Shown here: piece after piece, positions 1 through 6,900 of the stretch
Layout: each line of letters starts with the position of its first letter
How positions within the stretch are numbered: the first letter of the stretch is position 1
NCBI GenBank assembly: GCA_017521465.1
Contig: JAFXCN010000013.1
Span: forward strand, 33,113-97,112
Origin: Clostridia bacterium
GTDB taxonomy: Bacteria > Bacillota > Clostridia > TANB77 > UBA1234
Length of the DNA stretch: 64,000 nucleotides
Reading direction: 5' to 3'
Made by a program: the position numbers and the translations under genes
The notes under the pieces: generated by a model
Seen by the model: only the letters and a program-made list of their open reading frames with translations
Databases searched by the model: none
Told to the model about the DNA's origin: nothing

Positions 1-57
1 AGTGTTCGCTGGGTGGACGTTTGTGTCCGACGAAAAGTGTTTCTCAATGGCAAAAAA

Positions 58-98
58 GAAGGAAGGGCGCCCAGTTTGGACACCCTCCCTCGAAAGGA
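58..98 (-). terminator. Probable terminator of the first orphan gene
   Basis: Read on the minus strand, an imperfect GC-rich stem (GGAGGG...CCCTTCC, one bulge) is followed by a T-rich run. It lies just past the stop at 107, so it would end transcription of that gene. The imperfect stem keeps confidence moderate. Confidence 0.45.
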
Positions 99-106
99 AT
101 TTTACA

Positions 107-1063
107 TTACACCTCCTTGTTCTTCCCCAAGAAGAGAATCTTGGGCATATAGCCACCTTCACCCGTTTCCGAGTTGAAGGTGACTACACCCTTACCGTCA
201 CGGGTGTAACGGTAAATGGTCTTGCCACTGACCCTCCAGTTCCTGGGAAGGAACTGTTCAAGCACCTCGCCCCCCTGGGCGAAGGTTTCGTCGTCGAGGC
301 CTTCTACACGCTCACCGACATAGGCGTGCTCACCATAGTTGTAGAGCTTGTAGAAGCTGCCACTTTCGGCATGGCAGATGAAGCCCAAATCGCTCCACCA
401 GCCCCACTCGAAATTGCCTGCCCCGGCACTTGCCGTGGTGCAGTCATTGAAGTTTCCTCCGTCGACTACAAATACCCACGGATTGAATCTGGAATTGCCG
501 AAGCAATTCACAAGATTCAATCGCTCCTGGCGGGACACCAGGGTTTCGGTGTTGGTGAAGGTTTTTACGTAGTCCTTCACCACACCGAGCTCGGATTCCT
601 TGCCCTCCACCAGGGCTTTGACTACCGCAAGGATATCATCCAAACGGCAGTAAACCATGGTGGTTGGGTGCTCCCAGTCACCCTGACGGGTGACTACCAC
701 CGGGTGCCGGTACAAGTATTCCTTGTCCGGCTCATGCCCCACATGGGGCAGCATTACGGTGATACCGTCTGCTACCTCCTGTGGGATGTTGACGTCGGTG
801 TGAGCGACGTCAACCCGGTAGAGACCAACGGGGATCAGATCCCCGTAGTCCCGGATCCAGCCAGCACCGGACAGACCTGCACGGCTCCGGTAGTACTGGC
901 GTCCGCCGCAGATGCTGTGGATTTCCTCCGAATCGTACTCGTAATCGAGCACGCGTACAGAGCCCTCCTGCACCTGCAGGAAGAGGTCGGCGGTACCGCC
1001 GCCGAAGCCTACATTCTTCCGGTCGTTATTAAGGACATCTGAAATATTTTTAGAATTGAACAT
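107..1063 (-). CDS. Unrecognised GC-rich orphan protein, 318 aa
   Basis: I do not recognise this protein. The start at 1063 is chosen because an AGGAAGG box sits just upstream; an in-frame start at 1168 has no such site. The product is apparently soluble: no signal peptide or membrane segment is visible, and it is rich in Gly, Tyr, Trp and acidic residues, with a Lys-rich C-terminus. By eye its base composition and third codon positions are much richer in G and C than the surrounding genes, as in the genes at 1421-1786 and 59583-60098, which suggests transfer from another genome. A small perfect hairpin (1081-1097) lies immediately before the ribosome-binding site. A long ORF on the opposite strand is a composition artefact. 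Confidence 0.7.
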   Translation of the reverse strand: MFNSKNISDVLNNDRKNVGFGGGTADLFLQVQEGSVRVLDYEYDSEEIHSICGGRQYYRSRAGLSGAGWIRDYGDLIPVGLYRVDVAHTDVNIPQEVADGITVMLPHVGHEPDKEYLYRHPVVVTRQGDWEHPTTMVYCRLDDILAVVKALVEGKESELGVVKDYVKTFTNTETLVSRQERLNLVNCFGNSRFNPWVFVVDGGNFNDCTTASAGAGNFEWGWWSDLGFICHAESGSFYKLYNYGEHAYVGERVEGLDDETFAQGGEVLEQFLPRNWRVSGKTIYRYTRDGKGVVTFNSETGEGGYMPKILFLGKNKEV

Positions 1064-1420
1064 GGAGTACCTTCCTTTCTGCTGGCTAAAAGCCAGCTGT
1101 CGCCATTTTTTTTTGTGACAGCATCGTTTTTCAATATTCTGAACATTCAGATTATCGTCACGATGCACTGTAGCATCTCGCTACGATTATAGTATATCAA
1201 ATTTTTGGCACTTGTTCGAAGATTATGTAGACTTACCTAAAGTTGCCTTAGATTGCCGCTGACTTATTTTGTGTAAAATTACGGTTTTTTCTTAAATTAT
1301 CTCGACTTTTCTCTTGTTTTCTCGTGTTTTTGTGTTTGTATTGTTCAAAACATTTTTCGTTCGCGCACTCACTTTTCAATCTAGGTAAAAAAGTCATAAA
1401 AAAAGCGCCCCGCGGGGCGC
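1064..1420. other. AT-rich spacer with leader hairpins between two orphan genes
   Basis: The part next to 1063 is the leader of the 318-aa gene. Read on the minus strand it holds a GATGC/GCATC hairpin (about 1162-1177), a GCTGGCT/AGCCAGC hairpin (1081-1097) and a possible -10 hexamer TATAAT (1186-1191) without a convincing -35. The remainder (about 1200-1395) is T-rich with repeated TTTTCTC-like units and no ORF I would call. Confidence 0.5.
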
Positions 1421-1422
1421 TT
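1403..1422 (-). terminator. Strong rho-independent terminator
   Basis: A perfect GC palindrome (AAGCGCCCC/GGGGCGCTT) is followed on the minus strand by a T7 run. The stop codon of the 121-aa membrane protein lies in the first bases of the stem, so termination is immediate. Confidence 0.9.
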
Positions 1423-1786
1423 ACCCAGGAAAATACATCGCGTATTCCCCGAAGGTTTCAACCAGAAGCCATATGAACAGTGCCAGGTCGATTAAGAGGG
1501 TCATGATAATTATCCCCCCACAGTCAGACATGGCAGCAAGACAGAAAAGGATAATTCCTAACAGCAGCACTGGCAACGCTGCCATTACAGCACTTAATAT
1601 GCCGTACGTGAAGTACGACTTAATGCCGCACAGCAATATGCCAACTACGATGGCGGCAATCACTGTGAGAAAGGCCCAGCCTCCACCATACCGCTGGTCA
1701 GCACGGCGGAATCCCGCAACAAGATACGGGAAAATCACCGATGCGACTGCTAAAAAAGCACCGAAGATGTACTGTACTACGTCCAT
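1421..1786 (-). CDS. Small four-helix membrane protein of unknown function, 121 aa
   Basis: I do not recognise this protein. It has about four hydrophobic segments (roughly residues 5-25, 38-58, 62-86 and 90-110) with few polar loops, so it is an integral membrane protein. The start ATG is preceded by GGAG at normal spacing. It is a single-gene unit: a near-consensus sigma-A promoter at 1885-1913, two hairpins in the leader, and a strong terminator that overlaps the stop codon. Base composition is GC-richer than the neighbourhood, as in the adjacent 318-aa gene. The four-helix prediction is made by eye. Confidence 0.7.
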   Translation of the reverse strand: MDVVQYIFGAFLAVASVIFPYLVAGFRRADQRYGGGWAFLTVIAAIVVGILLCGIKSYFTYGILSAVMAALPVLLLGIILFCLAAMSDCGGIIIMTLLIDLALFIWLLVETFGEYAMYFPG

Positions 1787-1800
1787 TTTTTCTCCTGTTC

Positions 1801-1859
1801 CCTAGCTCTTTATTTGGCTGCTAGGAGCCTTCGATAGCTCCCCCTACAGGTGGGGGGCT
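1801..1859 (-). promoter_or_regulatory. Double hairpin in the leader of the 121-aa membrane protein
   Basis: Two stem-loops lie between the promoter and the ribosome-binding site: 1836-1859 (AGCTCCCCC paired to GGGGGGCT) and 1801-1825 (CCTAGC paired to GCTAGG). The first is not followed by a T-run, so it does not look like a terminator. They could stabilise the mRNA or act in regulation; nothing in the sequence decides which. Confidence 0.5.
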
Positions 1860-1884
1860 TCATATCACGCATGTGATCAATTAT

Positions 1885-1913
1885 ATTATACCATTTTTGA
1901 GGGTGCTTTTCAA
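1885..1913 (-). promoter_or_regulatory. Sigma-A type promoter for the 121-aa gene
   Basis: On the minus strand TTGAAA and TATAAT are separated by exactly 17 bases and the -10 is preceded by TGG. The predicted start lies about 90 bases upstream of the coding region, giving a structured leader. Confidence 0.75.
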
Positions 1914-2153
1914 TATTATGTTAATATTTTGTGTGTTTTATATACCTCCATATGTTTGAAACATTTTTAGTCGGACATTTTTGTTCAACGCACGACTATT
2001 TTATCGTTCGCATGTGAAAAGGAAGTGCGCAAAAAGCGACATAAAAATCGCTTTTTGTTCACCTCCTTTTTACACACTCACTTTTTCGCCCAGGGCAGAA
2101 AATACACGCACAAAAAAGCGAACGATAAAATCGTTCGCTTTGATTTTTATTTA
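1914..2153. repeat. Intergenic region with GGAAGTG-type hairpin repeat and M23 terminator
   Basis: This stretch has no credible gene. It holds a copy of the GGAAGTG hairpin family at 2017-2070 (left arm GGAAGTGCGCAAAAAGCGA, right arm ending CACCTCC) and a terminator at 2116-2140. The string TTTTATCGTTCGC at about 1998 repeats one arm of that terminator. Confidence 0.6.
2116..2140 (-). terminator. Terminator of the M23 peptidase gene
   Basis: A perfect 11-bp stem (AAGCGAACGAT/ATCGTTCGCTT) with a 3-base loop is followed on the minus strand by a T-run. It lies 14 bases past the peptidase stop. Confidence 0.85.
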
Positions 2154-3179
2154 TTATAGAAAATCTTCTGGATTTAAGTGTTTACCTTCGTATCTTATTT
2201 CTAAGTGCACGTGAGGTCCTGTTGATCTTCCTGTGCTTCCTACATAAGCTATTACGTCACCTTTTTTTACTTCTGTTCCTACTGTTACTGCAAATTTACT
2301 ACAATGTGCATATCTTGTTTCGTAGTTACCTGCATGTTGTATTTTTACTAAATATCCATAGTTTCCAGACCATTGAGCACATGTTACCACTCCGTCTTCT
2401 GCTGCATATATCGGTGTTCCCATGCCTATTCCATAATCTAGCCCTGTATGATATTCTTTACCATTTCTTCTCCAACCATATCTTGATGTTATTACTCCAC
2501 CATTAACTGGTTTTGAAAAATTCAATTCTTTTGTTGATTCTAATAACGAAGTTAACACTTCTTGAGAAACTGTTTTTGCAGCTGCATATGTATTATTCTT
2601 TCTAACTACTGCATCATTTTCTGCTTTTATTGGTTTAATTATGCTTGCAACAGTAACATCTATATCGTCTTCAGCAATTGCTTCATATTCTTGCTCATAT
2701 TTTTCGGCTACTCTAACTGTTGCTTGTTTTGTATAGTTTTCTTGTTTTTTCATAACTTTATCAACAACAGATTGTGCAAGCTCCATGTTATCAGCGAGAC
2801 ATACTTGCTCTCCATTTACTTCAACTGCATATACTCTATAAAAAACATCACATGAATCTTTTAGCTTTGCTAATATGCTTTCATCTTCTGTTTTTATTTC
2901 TTTTTTAGCAAGTTTTAAGCTGTATGTTGGTTTCTCTTCCATTAATACATATCCCACGTTTTCACTGTCACCGTCTTGTAAGTAATCATTTACGTTGTCT
3001 TGTATTTTTGATTTGCTAGTCGCATAACCTAATTCTTCACCGTCTAAGCTAACTTTGTAAACCGGCTTATACGATGCTAGAAGTAGTGCAAACATAAGAG
3101 AAGAAGCCACTAACATAGCAACTATTATTTTTATTGAAATATTTATTGCTAATTTTGTTCTACTCGAAACTCTCAGCAA
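2154..3179 (-). CDS. Membrane-anchored M23 metallopeptidase
   Basis: This is a 341-residue zinc endopeptidase of the LytM/M23 family, expected to cut peptide cross-links in peptidoglycan from the outer face of the membrane. One transmembrane helix (about residues 13-36) anchors it. A long charged linker is followed by the M23 domain (about 220-341), which has both zinc-binding signatures: HTGLD and HVHLE. The linker has no LysM or SLH repeat that I can see. The start is a TTG with GGAG eight bases upstream; the nearby ATG is out of frame. A TTGCTT-N17-TAAAAT promoter lies at 3220-3248. In clostridia such proteins serve growth or spore engulfment (SpoIIQ-like); which one applies cannot be told. 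Confidence 0.88.
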   Translation of the reverse strand: MLRVSSRTKLAINISIKIIVAMLVASSLMFALLLASYKPVYKVSLDGEELGYATSKSKIQDNVNDYLQDGDSENVGYVLMEEKPTYSLKLAKKEIKTEDESILAKLKDSCDVFYRVYAVEVNGEQVCLADNMELAQSVVDKVMKKQENYTKQATVRVAEKYEQEYEAIAEDDIDVTVASIIKPIKAENDAVVRKNNTYAAAKTVSQEVLTSLLESTKELNFSKPVNGGVITSRYGWRRNGKEYHTGLDYGIGMGTPIYAAEDGVVTCAQWSGNYGYLVKIQHAGNYETRYAHCSKFAVTVGTEVKKGDVIAYVGSTGRSTGPHVHLEIRYEGKHLNPEDFL

Positions 3180-3219
3180 AATTTCATCTCCTTTTATTTT
3201 TTGTTTACAAACTATTTAC

Positions 3220-3248
3220 ATTTTACTATATTATTTTATTGTAAGCAA
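3220..3248 (-). promoter_or_regulatory. Likely promoter of the M23 peptidase gene
   Basis: On the minus strand TTGCTT and TAAAAT are 17 bases apart, about 40 bases before the TTG start. Both hexamers depart from consensus. The rest of the spacer up to 3475 is T-rich with no gene. Confidence 0.45.
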
Positions 3249-3475
3249 ACAAATTCTGTCGCACTAAAGCCTTTTTAAATCACTTTATTTGTTATTTTTG
3301 CTATTTTTTTGTTTTTTTCTCATTATTTTCTCTTTTTTCTCGTTTTTTTACTCACATTGCGACGATTTCAGAAGAATATTAGAGCTTATTAGAGAAAAAT
3401 CCTGTTTTTATTGTTTTTTTATTCTTTATTTCGAATATTTTCTTTTTTTCGACTTTTTTTATTCCACATTTTTTA

Positions 3476-3943
3476 TTAGTTAAATAAATTATATAATCTT
3501 AGTACGTCCAAATATTCATAAACTTTTTCTCCATCTTCACGTGAAATTCCATCCAAAATATAATATTTTTTATTATCTAAATCAACTACATATGTTCTTT
3601 CTTCTGTTATATTTTCAAGATCTAACTTTTCTTGATTTGCCATATTTATTTCATATACCCTATTTGATAATTCAAGTGAACTTGATAATCCTATTCTTGA
3701 ATAATCACTTGAATTAAATTTAGTAACAAAAAGTTCTGCCTCTACATATTCTTTTGGATTTATTTCCATAAGATTCACAGAATGTTCTACCGCTTCCTTA
3801 ACCTTCTTCAAACTTTCATAATCTCTTGCGATTCTTGCTTCAGTTGTTACTTCATCTGAAGATAGTAGAGCGAATGATGCCAGTATTAACATTATTATTA
3901 TTACAATAACTAATTGTATTAATGATACACCTTTTTGAAGCAT
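3476..3943 (-). CDS. Type IV pilin-like protein lacking the usual Glu5
   Basis: A 155-residue protein with a class III (prepilin-type) leader: a short basic start ending in KG, then VSLIQLVIV and a long hydrophobic helix. This would be cut by a prepilin peptidase after the Gly and assembled into, or anchored near, a pilus-like fibre. The residue at mature position 5 is Gln rather than the Glu normally needed for subunit docking, and position 1 is Val. The gene follows the other pilin-like gene directly (stop and start abut, TAAATG), so the two are co-translated. No prepilin peptidase, assembly ATPase or platform protein lies in the window. Confidence 0.7.
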   Translation of the reverse strand: MLQKGVSLIQLVIVIIIMLILASFALLSSDEVTTEARIARDYESLKKVKEAVEHSVNLMEINPKEYVEAELFVTKFNSSDYSRIGLSSSLELSNRVYEINMANQEKLDLENITEERTYVVDLDNKKYYILDGISREDGEKVYEYLDVLRLYNLFN

Positions 3944-4384
3944 TTATATCGCCCCACTTTCCATTACAGTTTCGATATCTTCATATGTTTGTATTTTAAA
4001 CTCGCCAATAGTTGTAGGTTCTTTAAGTTTTATTTCTCCTGTTTCAAATTTAACTAAATAGGTTCTTTTTAATTCATCTACATTTACATTTTCGATAATT
4101 TCTGGCGAATATTCTGGTTCGTTGATTCCATAAATCACATACCATTCTCCATCTTTTTCGTTATAATGCTTTCCTTCTTCAAAAGTATCTATTATTCCAT
4201 ATGTATACTCCTGATTGATGGATCTAATTCCACTATGCAAAGCTTTCATTTCTGTATACAACATAGTTGCTTCTGCTTGCAAGTTTGTTGTTTTGGTTGA
4301 AGAAATTGCAAATGCTGCAATCATTATTAAAAGTACAATAACAATTACTAATTCAATCATACTTACACCTTTATTTTTTATCAT
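3944..4384 (-). CDS. Type IV pilin-like protein with canonical Glu5
   Basis: A 146-residue pseudopilin-type protein: short basic leader ending KG, then VSMIELVIV followed by a hydrophobic alpha-1 helix (about residues 8-30) and a polar C-terminal domain. Unlike its neighbour it has Glu at mature position 5, as in most pilins. The start at 4384 (MIKNKG) is preferred over a GTG at 4393 because that GTG is part of the AGAGGTG ribosome-binding site. It forms a two-gene operon with the second pilin-like gene. The pair may be minor components of a pilus or DNA-uptake fibre encoded elsewhere. Confidence 0.75.
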   Translation of the reverse strand: MIKNKGVSMIELVIVIVLLIMIAAFAISSTKTTNLQAEATMLYTEMKALHSGIRSINQEYTYGIIDTFEEGKHYNEKDGEWYVIYGINEPEYSPEIIENVNVDELKRTYLVKFETGEIKLKEPTTIGEFKIQTYEDIETVMESGAI

Positions 4385-4462
4385 ATGTAACACCTCTTTC
4401 GTTTCTTATTTTATACTATCATTTGCATTATTTAATGTCAATCATTCAAGTATTTTGAGCAA

Positions 4463-6736
4463 TTATTCTATAATTTTTAAATCTGCAAATTTTGCCATTA
4501 ATCTCTTTGTTCCAGCTTTTTCAAAAGAAATTTCTATTTTTAGATCATCATCTTCTGGCTCAATATTAGTAATCGTTCCTGTCCCAAATTTTTTGTGTTG
4601 TATAGTTTGACCAATTTCAAACTTACCTAAGTCAACTGTTTCATCTGCATTTATTTTTTGCAAAAAGCTTTCCGCCGTTCTAAAAGCAAATGCACTTTGA
4701 GGTGTCTGTACACTTTTGCCAAATGTGTAAATAGCATTGTCTATATTGCTTTCATATCTTTCATAACTTCCGTAATTATCATAATAATTTTCTTCAACTT
4801 GCTTTTTCTTCTTTACTTCACCATCCATTAATTCACTCGAAACTTCTGTTAAAAATCTTGATGGCATTGCATAAGATGTACTTCCAAAAATGGTTCTTGA
4901 TTTTGCACAAGTAAGATATAGATTTTCTTTTGCTCTTGTTATTCCTACATAGCAAAGTCTTCTCTCTTCTTCTATTTCAGCTTCTTCTCCTATTGAACGA
5001 TAACTTGGAAATAGTCCATCTTCCATTCCTACCATAAATACATTTTTAAATTCTAGTCCTTTTGCAGTATGTAACGTCATTAAAAGTACATTTTCTTGTT
5101 CTTCATCTACATTATCTAAGTCTGTAACTAACGCTAAATTTTCCAAGAAGTCTATTAATGTGTTTTCTGCATTTTGTTCTTCGAAGTCTATTACTACATT
5201 TAAAAATTCACCTAAGTTTTCAATTCTTCCTTCGGCTTCTGTTGTCTTTTCATTTTCAAGCATTTGCATATAACCAGACTCTTTTAAAATTCTAGTTGTT
5301 AATTTTTCTATGCTTGTTATATCTTCTTGCATTTTTAATATAAAATTTGCAAAATCTTTTAAAGAAGCGTTTGCTCTTGTTGCTACATACTTATCTACAT
5401 CTTTTATAACATCAAACATTGACATGTTTAATCTTTCTGCTGTTTCTTCTACATGCTCTAGTGTTGTTTTTCCAATTCCTCTTTTTGGCTCATTTATAAT
5501 TCTTTTCAAACTAACATTGTCATTTGTATTTGCAACTAATCTTAAATAAGCGATTATGTCTTTTATTTCTTTTCTTTCATAGAATTTTTGTCCACCAACA
5601 ACCTTATATGGAATACCTTCTCTCATCAAAATTTCTTCGAATACACGTGATTGAGCATTAGTTCTATATAAAATTGTAAAATCTGAATATGGATAATATT
5701 CTTCTCTTTTAAGTGATTTTATTTGTGAAATCACATAGTTAGCCTCTTCATATTCATCGTTACCTTGATAGAATTTTGGTTTACTACCATCATCATTTTC
5801 TGTCCATAATTTTTTATCAACATTTCCTTTGTTGTTTTTTATTACAGCATTTGCAAGTGTAAGAATTTTTTTAGTTGATCTATAGTTTTGCTCTAATTTT
5901 ATAATCTTTGTATCTGCATAATTTTTTTCGAAATTAAGAATGTTTGTAATATCCGCGCCTCTAAATTTATAAATACTTTGTTGGTCATCACCAACTACGC
6001 AGATATTCTTACTCTCTCTTGCTAGTAAATTAATTAACATATCTTGTGATTTGTTTGTATCTTGATACTCATCTACTAAAATATATTTAAATTTATTTTG
6101 ATAATATTCTAATACTTCTTCGTTTTCTTTAAATATTTTTATAGTATGGTTTATTATATCGTCAAAATCTACTGCATTATTTTTTCTTAGTTTTTCTTGA
6201 TATAATGAATATACTTTTGAGACTTTTCCAAGTCTGTAATCAGAGGCATACATATTGTCGTATTTTATAGTATCTATCATGTCGTTTTTGGCTTTACTTA
6301 TTTCACCCATTAAATATTTATCGCCAAATAATTTATCATCTAAATTTAATTCTTTTATACATTCTTTTATTATTGTTTTTGAATCTGTTGTATCAAAAAT
6401 TAAGAAGTTTCTATCAAATCCTAATCTTTCAATTTCTCTTCTCAAAATTCTTACACATACAGAGTGGAATGTTCCAACCCACATATCTTTTGCGACATCC
6501 TCACCAAGAATTTTTTCTATTCTTTCTTTCATTTCTTTTGCAGCTTTATTTGTAAATGTTATTGCCAATACATTCCATGGGTTTACATTATTTTCTGAAA
6601 TAAGATGAGCAACTCTATGTGTTAAAACTCTTGTCTTACCGCTTCCTGCCCCTGCTATAACTAAAAGAGGACCGTTAACATGAGTAACGGCCTCGTATTG
6701 TTCTTTATTTAATCCTTCTAATATATTATTTTGCAT
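4463..6736 (-). CDS. pcrA: UvrD/PcrA-type DNA helicase
   Basis: A 757-residue superfamily 1A 3'-5' DNA helicase, about the usual PcrA length, acting in nucleotide excision repair and removal of recombination or replication blocks. Visible motifs: Q-motif LNKEQYEAV near residue 9, Walker A GAGSGKT (about 29-35), TFTNKAAKEM (motif Ia), VDEYQDTN (motif II), GDDQQSIYKFRGA (motif III), LEQNYRST (motif IV), TLHTAKGLEF (motif V) and YVGITRA (motif VI). The C-terminus carries the small Tudor-like RNA-polymerase-binding domain (HKKFGTGTI). All helicase motifs are intact. It is transcribed towards the pilin-like genes with no obvious shared promoter. Confidence 0.95.
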   Translation of the reverse strand: MQNNILEGLNKEQYEAVTHVNGPLLVIAGAGSGKTRVLTHRVAHLISENNVNPWNVLAITFTNKAAKEMKERIEKILGEDVAKDMWVGTFHSVCVRILRREIERLGFDRNFLIFDTTDSKTIIKECIKELNLDDKLFGDKYLMGEISKAKNDMIDTIKYDNMYASDYRLGKVSKVYSLYQEKLRKNNAVDFDDIINHTIKIFKENEEVLEYYQNKFKYILVDEYQDTNKSQDMLINLLARESKNICVVGDDQQSIYKFRGADITNILNFEKNYADTKIIKLEQNYRSTKKILTLANAVIKNNKGNVDKKLWTENDDGSKPKFYQGNDEYEEANYVISQIKSLKREEYYPYSDFTILYRTNAQSRVFEEILMREGIPYKVVGGQKFYERKEIKDIIAYLRLVANTNDNVSLKRIINEPKRGIGKTTLEHVEETAERLNMSMFDVIKDVDKYVATRANASLKDFANFILKMQEDITSIEKLTTRILKESGYMQMLENEKTTEAEGRIENLGEFLNVVIDFEEQNAENTLIDFLENLALVTDLDNVDEEQENVLLMTLHTAKGLEFKNVFMVGMEDGLFPSYRSIGEEAEIEEERRLCYVGITRAKENLYLTCAKSRTIFGSTSYAMPSRFLTEVSSELMDGEVKKKKQVEENYYDNYGSYERYESNIDNAIYTFGKSVQTPQSAFAFRTAESFLQKINADETVDLGKFEIGQTIQHKKFGTGTITNIEPEDDDLKIEISFEKAGTKRLMAKFADLKIIE

Positions 6737-6819
6737 TTATTTACTCCTTATATACTTATGTTTTAATTCGAAAATAAGTATATGATAACAGAGTGTTTTT
6801 TTCAAGACGAACAGAAAAA

Positions 6820-6895
6820 AAAAGAATAATGAATAATGAATAAATAATAATTGATAAATATTATTTTTTACCTATTATTTATTCACTATTCTTTA
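6820..6895 (-). terminator. Palindromic GAATA-repeat terminator of the glucan operon
   Basis: GAATAATGAATAATGAATAAATAATA units on one side pair with TATTATTTATTCACTATTC on the other, and on the minus strand the hairpin is followed by a long T-run. It lies directly after the GH94 stop. The same units recur at other gene ends (18.6, 22.0, 27.3, 40.7 and 55.1 kb). Confidence 0.65.
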
Positions 6896-6900
6896 TGTTG

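Noticed and set aside
2..1042. Long plus-strand ORF opposite the 318-aa orphan gene
   Set aside because: It has no ribosome-binding site within the window and its composition mirrors the GC-rich minus-strand gene; the minus frame has a clear Shine-Dalgarno site and terminator.
1801..1859. A riboswitch in the leader of the 121-aa gene
   Set aside because: The two hairpins lack any conserved riboswitch core that I recognise, and the gene has no metabolic annotation to support one.
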